A DNA stretch of 64,000 nt from an uncultured Chloroflexota bacterium (GTDB lineage: Bacteria > Chloroflexota > Anaerolineae > Anaerolineales > Anaerolineaceae). The translations under genes and the position numbers were made by a program. Below, one piece after another: positions 52,998 through 60,687 of this stretch. The stretch lies in contig CADATZ010000001.1 in NCBI GenBank assembly GCA_902791025.1, forward strand, positions 248,001 to 312,000, given 5' to 3'. Numbering within the stretch: position 1 is the stretch's first letter; each line of letters opens with the position of its first letter. The notes under the pieces were generated by a model that was given only the letters and a program-made list of their open reading frames with translations, was not told where the DNA came from and ran no database searches.

Positions 52998-53999
52998 ATG
53001 AATTGGAATGATAAGGTCGTATTAGTTACCGGCGGGACCGGTTCTTTCGGCAAAAAATTTATTGAAATTATGCTGAAAGAATATCATCCCACAAAAATTA
53101 TCGTTTTCAGCCGTGATGAACTGAAACAGCATGAAATGCGCATTAATGGGTACGATGATCCGTCTCTCCGCTACTTTCTCGGTGACATCCGCGACCTTGA
53201 TCGTTTAAAGCGGGCATTCAAAAATGTCGATATCGTCGTTCATGCCGCTGCTTTGAAACAGGTACCCGCATGTGAGTATAATCCCTTCGAGGCAGTTAAA
53301 ACCAATATCCTCGGTTCTCAAAATGTTATTGACGCAGCTTTGGATTGCGGAGTGAAGAAGGTATTGGGCATCAGTACGGACAAAGCGGTGAACCCCGTCA
53401 ATCTTTACGGTGTTACCAAGCTTGGCGCTGAAAAGCTTTTCATTCAAAGCAATTCCTATGCCGGAGCGCATGAGACCCGTTTCAGCTGTACGCGATACGG
53501 AAATGTTGTTGGGAGCCGTGGTTCTGTGGTTCCCGTTTTCCTCCAGCAGCGTAAAAGCGGTAAGTTGACAGTCACAGATGAACGAATGACCAGGTTCTGG
53601 ATTTCTCTGGATCAGGGTGTTCGCTTTGTGATCCGCTGTATTGAACAGATGCATGGCGGAGAAGTTTTTGTTCCGAAAATCCCAAGCATGTCCGTTAAGG
53701 ATTTAGGAGCTGCTATAGCTCCTGAATGTGAAATTGTTTATTCGGGCATACGCCCCGGTGAAAAGCTTCATGAAGTCCTTGTTTCCGAAGATGAGGCACG
53801 CTCTACGGTTGAATTGGATGATATGTATGTTGTTCAGCCGACCGGAACACTCTGGTTCGGGAAAGAGTGGGAAAAGGTCGGGAAAAAACTTCCGGAAGGG
53901 TTCCACTATGACAGCAATAACAATACGGAATGGCTTGATCTGGAAGGTGTAAAAGAAATGATTCGTCCTTTTCAGGAAGAATACGAAAAGAGTCATTAA
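52998..53999 (+). CDS. pseB: UDP-GlcNAc 4,6-dehydratase (inverting), PseB type
   Basis: A 333-residue SDR. TGGTGSFGKKFIEIML is the NADP loop, VFSRDELKQHEM, FLGDIRDLDRL, HAAALKQVPACEYNPFEAVKTNI, STDKAVNPVNLYGVTKL (catalytic Y and K), and TRYGNVVGSRGSVVP are close to PseB. PseB yields the UDP-4-keto-6-deoxy-AltNAc intermediate in pseudaminate synthesis. It is followed directly by an RmlD-like reductase rather than the expected PseC aminotransferase. Confidence 0.88.
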   Translation: MNWNDKVVLVTGGTGSFGKKFIEIMLKEYHPTKIIVFSRDELKQHEMRINGYDDPSLRYFLGDIRDLDRLKRAFKNVDIVVHAAALKQVPACEYNPFEAVKTNILGSQNVIDAALDCGVKKVLGISTDKAVNPVNLYGVTKLGAEKLFIQSNSYAGAHETRFSCTRYGNVVGSRGSVVPVFLQQRKSGKLTVTDERMTRFWISLDQGVRFVIRCIEQMHGGEVFVPKIPSMSVKDLGAAIAPECEIVYSGIRPGEKLHEVLVSEDEARSTVELDDMYVVQPTGTLWFGKEWEKVGKKLPEGFHYDSNNNTEWLDLEGVKEMIRPFQEEYEKSH

Positions 54000-54938
54000 G
54001 TGAAACGAATCCTTGTGACCGGAGCTTCCGGATTGTTGGGACTGAACTTTTGTTATTTCTTCCATGGGAAATATGATGTTTTTGGCGTTGTAAATACAAC
54101 CAATCTATCCGGACTTCCGTTCAAGACCATTCGCTGTAATTTACTTTCACATTCAGCGGCTGATTTGTTGGATGAAGTAAAACCGGATGTTATTTTGCAT
54201 TGTGCCGCCATGGCGAATATTGATCAATGTGAAAAAAATCCAAATGATGCCAAAGAAATCAACGCTGTTTATCCCGGACTTTTAGCAGCGCAGGCCGCAA
54301 GGAGAAAAATCAAATTTATCCATATTTCTACCGACGCTGTTTTTGACGGTGAGAATTGCGGAGATAAAGGATATCGGGAAGATGATCCGCCCAACCCAAT
54401 CAGTCGATATGCGGAAACCAAATTGCAGGGAGAACAATTTGTTCTTGACAGCAATCCAAATGCGCTGGTTGCGAGAGTGAATTTTTACGGATGGAGCACC
54501 GGTGGGAAAAGGAGCCTGGTCGAGTTCTTCTATAACAATCTTTCCGCTGGAAACAGTGTCAATGGTTTCAGCGATGTTTATTTCAGTACGATGTATGTTC
54601 ATTTCCTTGCGGACATTCTGGATGAAATGATCGGACTTGATGCACATGGGATTTATCACGTTTTTAGTGCTGACTATCAAAGCAAATACGCGTTCGGTGT
54701 CTCAGTTGCGGAAAAATTTGGTTTTGATCCGAACTTTGTTCGGGCTGTTTCCTGGAAAGATGGCGGATTAACAGCAAAACGTTCTCCCAACCTGATTATG
54801 AATACTGAAAAACTTCGGAATATCCTTGGACATGAGCTTCCAACACAGAAGGAAAGTCTGGAATATTTTTATCAGGATTATCAAACCGGACTGCGGGAAA
54901 AAATTCAGGGATTTGTAAAACAGGCTAAAGAGGAATAA
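54000..54938 (+). CDS. SDR reductase, dTDP-4-dehydrorhamnose reductase (RmlD)-like
   Basis: A 312-residue RmlD-fold protein. Nucleotide loop TGASGLLGLNFCYFF, the family's EVKPDVILHCAAMANIDQCEKNP, STDAVFDGENCGDKGYREDDPPNP and SRYAETKLQGE with Y and K. It starts with GTG directly after the PseB stop. RmlD enzymes reduce a 4-keto group, so it could reduce the PseB product instead of amination. Alternatively it belongs to another sugar route. No rmlABC genes are near. Confidence 0.75.
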   Translation: MKRILVTGASGLLGLNFCYFFHGKYDVFGVVNTTNLSGLPFKTIRCNLLSHSAADLLDEVKPDVILHCAAMANIDQCEKNPNDAKEINAVYPGLLAAQAARRKIKFIHISTDAVFDGENCGDKGYREDDPPNPISRYAETKLQGEQFVLDSNPNALVARVNFYGWSTGGKRSLVEFFYNNLSAGNSVNGFSDVYFSTMYVHFLADILDEMIGLDAHGIYHVFSADYQSKYAFGVSVAEKFGFDPNFVRAVSWKDGGLTAKRSPNLIMNTEKLRNILGHELPTQKESLEYFYQDYQTGLREKIQGFVKQAKEE

Positions 54939-54941
54939 TCT

Positions 54942-56009
54942 ATGGAAATAAAAATCGGAAATAAGGTAATCGGTTATGATCAGCCGGTTTATTTTGTAGC
55001 TGATATCGCGGCTAACCATGACGGTGATCTTGAACGTGCGAAGATGCTGATTCACATCGCAAAAGAAAGCGGAGCGGATGCTGCAAAATTCCAGAATTTC
55101 AAAGCCGCTAAAATCGTTTCCGATTATGGTTTCAAACATATGGGCGGTCAGCAAAGCCACCAATCAAAATGGAAAAAATCTGTTTTTGAGGTTTATCAGG
55201 ACGCATCTGTCCCGGATCGATGGTCTTCAGAACTAAAAGAATGCTGTGATAAAGAAGGCATTGAATACTTCTCCGCTCCATATGATTTTGAAAGCATTGA
55301 CTGGCTTGATCAATACATTAACGTCTATAAAATCGGTTCCGGTGACATTGACTGGATCGAATCTCTTGAGAAAATAGCCGGAAAAAACAAGCCGGTCCTC
55401 TTAGCAACCGGTGCCTCCAATCTTGCGGATGTTCAGCGAGCAGTTGACGCCATCCTGCCTATCAATCCGGAGCTTGTGCTGATGCAGTGCAACACGAACT
55501 ATACCGCTGATGATGATAACTTCAATCACATCCATCTACGCGTACTGGAAACCTATCATCAGATCTGGCCTCAACTGATTCTCGGCCTTTCCGACCATAC
55601 CTCCGGGCACGCAACAGTGCTTGGCGCTGTTGCCCTGGGTGCGCGGGTCATCGAAAAGCACTTTACCGATGACAATAACCGTGTCGGTCCGGACCATAAA
55701 TTCGCAATGAATCCGAAAAGCTGGGAAGAAATGGTTATCAACACAAGACAGTTGGAAAAAGCCCTTGGTTCACGAGAGAAATTCATCGCCGGCAATGAGC
55801 AGGAAACATGTGTGATCCAGAGACGCTGCCTGCGGGCTTCCAGAGATATCAAAGCGGGAGAAACCTTCACCCGTGATATGATCGATGTTCTTCGTCCTGC
55901 CATCAAAGGCGCGATATTGCCGAATGAAATCAACGCTGTCATCGGCACAAAGGCCGTGAAGGATCTGCCCTTTGGCATTGAACTGCGCTGGACGGACCTT
56001 ATCTCGTAA
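54942..56009 (+). CDS. Nonulosonic-acid synthase (NeuB/PseI family)
   Basis: A 355-residue PEP-dependent aldolase. The TIM barrel has VADIAANHDGDLERAKMLIH, AAKFQNFKA, YKIGSGDI, LLATGASNLADVQ, QCNTNYTADDDNFN and LGLSDHTSGHATVLGAVALGA. The SAF (antifreeze-like) end contains CLRASRDIKAGETFTRDMI and GIELRWTDL. It makes a nine-carbon acid from a six-carbon sugar plus PEP. The sugar specificity (sialic, legionaminic, pseudaminic or other) is open. Confidence 0.88.
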   Translation: MEIKIGNKVIGYDQPVYFVADIAANHDGDLERAKMLIHIAKESGADAAKFQNFKAAKIVSDYGFKHMGGQQSHQSKWKKSVFEVYQDASVPDRWSSELKECCDKEGIEYFSAPYDFESIDWLDQYINVYKIGSGDIDWIESLEKIAGKNKPVLLATGASNLADVQRAVDAILPINPELVLMQCNTNYTADDDNFNHIHLRVLETYHQIWPQLILGLSDHTSGHATVLGAVALGARVIEKHFTDDNNRVGPDHKFAMNPKSWEEMVINTRQLEKALGSREKFIAGNEQETCVIQRRCLRASRDIKAGETFTRDMIDVLRPAIKGAILPNEINAVIGTKAVKDLPFGIELRWTDLIS

Positions 56010-56024
56010 AGTTAGATATAGCAA

Positions 56025-57128
56025 ATGAAAGTTTTATATTTTACACGTGATTACACTCCGCATGATTATCGTTTTCTGAAAGCAATTTGTGAAAACGGTG
56101 ATGATGTCTGGTATCTGCGGTTGGAAACCAGAAATGTATATGAAAGCCGTCCTCTCCCGGAAGCTGTGCATGTTGTGAATTGGAAATACGGAAAAGTTCC
56201 GTTTGACCTGAACAGTGAAGAAGAATCCGCGGTAAAGGCATTACAGGATGTTTTTGAAGAATTGAAACCCGATGTGGTCCACAGCGGACCGCTGACGGAT
56301 TGTTCCTATCTGGCAGCAAAAGCAGGACTTCATCCGCATACAGCTATGTCGTGGGGATTCGATCTTGGTCGTGAGATCGATACAATTCCCGGAGCAAAGG
56401 AAAGAACGATCTATGCCTTGTCACAGGCAGACTGGTTCCTCGGTGATTGTTATGTGGAACTGGACAAGGCTCTTGAATTGGGCTATTCTCGTGAGAAAGC
56501 GACAATTTTTCCATGGGGAATCGATACAGAACGTTTCTCTCCTAAAAACGGCACTCTGCGGGATGCGATATCAAATCACGGTGATTTTCTGATTCTTTCC
56601 CTTCGAACAATGGAACCGAATTATGATGTGGAGACAGTCGTGCGTGCTTTTCTGGATGCTGTGAAAACAGAATCTGAAATGCGGCTGATCCTTTTGGGAG
56701 ACGGCTCTCAAATGCCAATTCTAAAATCTATTGCAGAACAGGATGAAAACGGCAGCAAAATCAGCTTTTTGGGACGTCAGCCAAATGATATGTTGGTTGA
56801 ATATTACCGCTCCTGTGACCTGTATGTGAGTGCCTCCATCGTTGATGGGTCCTCTGTTTCACTGTTGGAAGCGATGGGCTGCGGGATACCGGTGCTGATG
56901 TCCTCGATTCCGGGAAATATGGAATGGGTGGAGAATGGGAAAAACGGTATTCTTTTCCGAACGAAAAATGTCAGTGAACTCTCGGAAAAGATGATCGAAT
57001 GCTGCCGGAATCAAAACACGCTGAAAAACTACGCTTCCACCGCACGAAAACTTATCGAAGAAAAGGCCGATTGGAATAAAAACAAGTCAGGCATTCATTA
57101 TGCCTACAGAAAGGCTTGTAAATTATGA
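56025..57128 (+). CDS. Glycosyltransferase family 4/1
   Basis: A 367-residue GT-B enzyme. Acceptor half starts VLYFTRDYTPHDYRFLKAI. The donor half has ILSLRTMEPNYDVETVVRAF, SFLGRQPNDMLVEYYRSCDLYV and the EX7E-type SASIVDGSSVSLLEAMGCGIP. It likely adds one sugar to the lipid-linked chain in the cytoplasm. The donor cannot be read. The following cytidylyltransferase overlaps it by four bases (ATGA). Confidence 0.85.
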   Translation: MKVLYFTRDYTPHDYRFLKAICENGDDVWYLRLETRNVYESRPLPEAVHVVNWKYGKVPFDLNSEEESAVKALQDVFEELKPDVVHSGPLTDCSYLAAKAGLHPHTAMSWGFDLGREIDTIPGAKERTIYALSQADWFLGDCYVELDKALELGYSREKATIFPWGIDTERFSPKNGTLRDAISNHGDFLILSLRTMEPNYDVETVVRAFLDAVKTESEMRLILLGDGSQMPILKSIAEQDENGSKISFLGRQPNDMLVEYYRSCDLYVSASIVDGSSVSLLEAMGCGIPVLMSSIPGNMEWVENGKNGILFRTKNVSELSEKMIECCRNQNTLKNYASTARKLIEEKADWNKNKSGIHYAYRKACKL

Positions 57129-57880
57129 AAACAGTACTTATCGTTCAGGCGAGAATGCAGGCAAGCCGGCTTCCGGGAAAAGTGCTTCTGCCATTGCTTG
57201 ATAAACCGATGCTGGAATGGGTGATTTCCAGAGCCTCGAAATCCAAAGTGATCGACAGCTTTACTGTCGCTACAACGACAGATCCCGCTGACGATAAAAT
57301 CGAAAAATGGGGTGAAGATTTCGGGATCCATGTTTTCAGAGGATCTCAGTATGATGTACTGGATCGCTATTACAATGCTGCAATGGAAGCCGGAGCTGAC
57401 ACGATCATCCGTGTAACTGCTGACTGTCCATTGATTGATCCCGCTCTGATAGATGAGTTATATCATTTCTATAAAAACGAACAGGCTGATTTTGCTGCCA
57501 ACCGGCTGCCGCCTCCCTGGCACAGGACATATCCAATCGGGCTTGATGCTGAGATCGTTTCTATGGAAATGCTGAAAAAAGCCTGGGAAAATGCGGAAGA
57601 AAAATATGAACGGGAGCATGTAATGCCCTGGTTTTACGATACTCCCGGAAGATGCCGTGTTTCGATTCTTGATAATCCTGTTGATTACGGTATGCATCGC
57701 TGGACTGTGGATACACCGGAGGATTATCAAATGATGCATTCTCTATTTGAAAAATTGAGCGATCCAATGCATGACAGCTGGCTGGATGTGTTGAAAGTTA
57801 TCAATGAAAACCCGGAACTTGAAATGATCAATGCCTCTTCTCATGCAAAAGACATGAAAGTGATTGACAGCAGAAGCTGA
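57125..57880 (+). CDS. CMP-sugar cytidylyltransferase, SpsF-like
   Basis: A 251-residue GT-A-like nucleotidyltransferase. The signature QARMQASRLPGKVLLPLLDKPMLEWV is present in two conserved blocks, followed by FRGSQYDVLDRYYNAA and RVTADCPLIDP. SpsF-type proteins activate nonulosonic acids to CMP derivatives. With the NeuB-family synthase three genes back it should load the acid. It is coupled to the GT4 gene and sits 13 bases before the next. Confidence 0.85.
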   Translation: MKTVLIVQARMQASRLPGKVLLPLLDKPMLEWVISRASKSKVIDSFTVATTTDPADDKIEKWGEDFGIHVFRGSQYDVLDRYYNAAMEAGADTIIRVTADCPLIDPALIDELYHFYKNEQADFAANRLPPPWHRTYPIGLDAEIVSMEMLKKAWENAEEKYEREHVMPWFYDTPGRCRVSILDNPVDYGMHRWTVDTPEDYQMMHSLFEKLSDPMHDSWLDVLKVINENPELEMINASSHAKDMKVIDSRS

Positions 57881-57893
57881 AGAAAAGTCGTCT

Positions 57894-58808
57894 ATGAGTC
57901 TGATCACGATATTTATCACGCCGAAAGGATTTGACCGCGATCATATTGCCATGATCCAGCGCAATGCCATCCGTTCCTGGAAAGCATTGGGAAGCGATGT
58001 TGATATTTTATTGATCGGTGATGATCCCGGTGTGGAAGAAAACGCGAAAGCATTAGGTGTACGTCATGTTCGGGTAGTCAAACGGAACGCTTCCGGTACC
58101 CCGATGTTGGATGATATATTTCGTATAGCGAGAGATAATTCCGATAGCCCATTACTGGCGTATGTCAACGCGGATATTATTCTGAAACGCGATTTTGTGG
58201 AAATATCCCGAAAAATGTTGAATCAGGAAAAAGAATTCTTGCTTGTAGGACAGCGGTGGGATCTCGATGTGCGGCAGGATCTTTATTTTGAAGGTGACTG
58301 GGAAAAGGCTTTTGATGAAGATCTGGCGAAAAGAGGCAGACGTCATCCGGCAGGCGGCAGTGATTATTTCGTGTATCCGCGTGAAGTTTTTACCTCTATC
58401 CCGGCTTTTGCGATTGGACGCAGCGGATGGGACAACTGGATGTTCTATGAAGCACGGGTGAAAGGATGGAAACTGATCAATTGCAGCAATGCGATCAATA
58501 TTATCCACCAGGATCATGATTATGCGCATCTTCCAAACGGGCTTCCTCATTATCGCCAACCGGAATCCGCTGAAAATGTAAAAGCCGCAGGCGGAAAACG
58601 AACGATATTCACGCTGCTTGACTGCAATTATGTATTGGATTCACAGGGAAATATTAGGAAACCGGAGCTGACAAAGAAAAAAATCCTGCGTGAGATAGAA
58701 ATATTTCCGCTGGTAAGTTTAAAATCCAAAACGTTGGGAAATGCCTCTTTTGCGGTATTTCACCCGAAAAAAGCATATTCAGAGTTCAGAAACAGGAGCA
58801 GATCATGA
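57894..58808 (+). CDS. GT-A-fold glycosyltransferase-like protein
   Basis: A 304-residue protein starting MSLITIFITPKGFDRDH. A short strand-helix repeat gives VDILLIGDDPG and LAYVNADIIL, the latter in the place of a DxD motif. RHPAGGSDYFVYPREVFTSIPAF and SGWDNWMFYEA read as the acceptor part. I see it as an uncharacterised GT-A enzyme. ATG 57894 avoids overlap with the preceding gene and keeps the fold complete. It overlaps the next gene by four bases. Confidence 0.65.
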   Translation: MSLITIFITPKGFDRDHIAMIQRNAIRSWKALGSDVDILLIGDDPGVEENAKALGVRHVRVVKRNASGTPMLDDIFRIARDNSDSPLLAYVNADIILKRDFVEISRKMLNQEKEFLLVGQRWDLDVRQDLYFEGDWEKAFDEDLAKRGRRHPAGGSDYFVYPREVFTSIPAFAIGRSGWDNWMFYEARVKGWKLINCSNAINIIHQDHDYAHLPNGLPHYRQPESAENVKAAGGKRTIFTLLDCNYVLDSQGNIRKPELTKKKILREIEIFPLVSLKSKTLGNASFAVFHPKKAYSEFRNRSRS

Positions 58809-59755
58809 CAAGAATCGGACAAAACCCGGCAAAGTTTGTAAAAGATGTTGTCAAACCGTCACGGATCACTGTGGCTGTTTTGAACTACATTCCTTTTCTC
58901 AGCGGTTTTTATGCTGAAATGGATGGTGTATTGAAAGCCTGTTTGAACTCGATTTATAATACGAAGATCGATGAGCCTTTTGATGTTTTGGTGTTTGACA
59001 ACGGCAGCTGTGATGAAATTAAACAGTTCCTCCTGAAAGAACAGGCTGAAGGACGTATTCAATACCTTTACCTTTCCGAAAAGAATCTTGGCAAAGGCGG
59101 CGCCTGGAACATCATCTTTGAAGGGGCTCCCGGTGAAATCATTGCTTACACTGATAATGACTGTTTGTTCACCCCGGAATGGCTTACTCAATCGGTGAAA
59201 ATACTTGAAACCTATCCGAATGTTGGCATGGTCACAGCTCGGCCTTTCCGCACGAACCCGGAGCTTTATACCTCAACCTTGAATTGGGCTGATTCTGATA
59301 AGGATGTGGAACATGAGCAGGGAGATATCATTCCATTTGAGGTTTTTCGGGAATTTGATTTGAGTCTGGGCCAATCTGAAGAAGAAATAAAGATGCACTA
59401 TCAGGAAACCACAGACCATAAACTGACTTATCGTGGTGTCAGTGCATTGGTTGGCGCATCCCATTGGCAGTTTACCGCTTACAAAGATAAGTTACACGAA
59501 TTTTTACCCTTCCGGATGGACCGACCGATGGGGCAGGTGAAGCAGTTGGATACGCGTATGAATGAAAAAGGTTATCTGCGATTAATGACGGACAAGCCCT
59601 GCGCCATGAACATGAGCAACACGCTTGATAATTCTGCCGAGGCTGCTGTTCATCAGACAAATTCAAAAAAATCGATATATGAAATTCCGGTGGTGAAAAA
59701 AGTATTGCTTGGACTTTATAACAGAATTTTTCATATATACTACGATAACCGCTGA
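58805..59755 (+). CDS. Glycosyltransferase family 2
   Basis: A 316-residue GT-A enzyme. ITVAVLNYIPFLSGF, VFDNGSCDE and the metal motif AYTDNDCLFTPEWL near residues 117-130 are visible. The GKGGAWNIIFEGAPGEI segment is the donor loop. It lacks membrane segments. It closes the operon of twelve genes with the stop only two bases from the opposing stop at 59758 and no hairpin between. Confidence 0.85.
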   Translation: MTRIGQNPAKFVKDVVKPSRITVAVLNYIPFLSGFYAEMDGVLKACLNSIYNTKIDEPFDVLVFDNGSCDEIKQFLLKEQAEGRIQYLYLSEKNLGKGGAWNIIFEGAPGEIIAYTDNDCLFTPEWLTQSVKILETYPNVGMVTARPFRTNPELYTSTLNWADSDKDVEHEQGDIIPFEVFREFDLSLGQSEEEIKMHYQETTDHKLTYRGVSALVGASHWQFTAYKDKLHEFLPFRMDRPMGQVKQLDTRMNEKGYLRLMTDKPCAMNMSNTLDNSAEAAVHQTNSKKSIYEIPVVKKVLLGLYNRIFHIYYDNR

Positions 59756-59757
59756 AA

Positions 59758-60687
59758 TCAATCTTTCAGAAAATGAACCCATTTTTCGGGCAGTTCTTCA
59801 TTATCTGTAGACAGTTCAAGACTGTTTGAATTGCAAACCTTTTTGAACGTGTTCTTCTCAGGAGTTTCGGAATTCAAATCAATTTCCGAAAAATAGCCAA
59901 TGATTTTCCATCCCTGTTGATAATGCATCCAGATATTATAGATATTGTCTATTATCATATCATTTATCGTATGCGGAGCGGTTGAATGAACTCCGTCTGA
60001 ATAAATCATTAGCTCCGCTTTACTCTTTTGAAATGTATTTTTTATCAAATCAGCCGTGGCAGAATCTGAATTGATCCCTATAAAGTCAAATTCAGATTCT
60101 TTTATGGAATTTATATTTACAGATTTTGGAATAAACAAAAAACTATTTTTTTTCTTCCGAAATATATCTGACGGAATAATCAGACCTGTTTTTACTTGTT
60201 CTGATACTGATTGAATGTATTTCCGTGTATCCTGAATTGCTTCTGTTTCTGTACTGAGCTGTTTGTTTGAGTACATAGCGTCATATGAGCATTTTATGCC
60301 GATGATATTTGTGTATGGTATCAAAGTCTCGGCAAGATGAATTGAGTAATTGTATCTCTCTGTTGAAAAAGTTTCATTTTTATTTCTCTTTTCAAGGTTT
60401 TGCCATTGAGGAATTTCGCTGTTATCCAAAATAATGATTGGTTCTATATTCAGGTTGTGTATTCTTGACAGCAGCGCACGTGTAGAGTCGATCAGTAATT
60501 CATTGTAGTTGTTCTTTAAAGGTTCATAATCGGACCATGTCAATGTGATCACAATTGAATTGATTCCGTTATCTTTGAGCTGATATAAATAGGCTAAATT
60601 GGCTTTGTCCAGTAAAAATTGTCCGTTTACGGATGTTCCCCACATAAAATCAGGAGGAAAATTATATGAGACAGCGTATGAACTCAT
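59758..60687 (-). CDS. GH1-like glycosidase fold lacking both catalytic carboxylates
   Basis: A 309-residue protein, shorter than the usual 440-480 of family 1. The GH1 entry FPPDFMWGTSVNGQF, LKDNGINSIVITLTWSDYEP and NLNIEPIIILDNSEIPQW are clear. The acid/base motif NEP is replaced by KCSYDA at residues 132-137. The nucleophile motif TENG reads YSDG at 229-232, and the tail GWKIIGYFSEIDLN matches GVDVRGYFAWSLLDN. It has no signal peptide. It is coupled (ATGA) to the secreted-protein gene. A lectin-like or structural role is likely; catalysis is not. Confidence 0.7.
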   Translation of the reverse strand: MSSYAVSYNFPPDFMWGTSVNGQFLLDKANLAYLYQLKDNGINSIVITLTWSDYEPLKNNYNELLIDSTRALLSRIHNLNIEPIIILDNSEIPQWQNLEKRNKNETFSTERYNYSIHLAETLIPYTNIIGIKCSYDAMYSNKQLSTETEAIQDTRKYIQSVSEQVKTGLIIPSDIFRKKKNSFLFIPKSVNINSIKESEFDFIGINSDSATADLIKNTFQKSKAELMIYSDGVHSTAPHTINDMIIDNIYNIWMHYQQGWKIIGYFSEIDLNSETPEKNTFKKVCNSNSLELSTDNEELPEKWVHFLKD

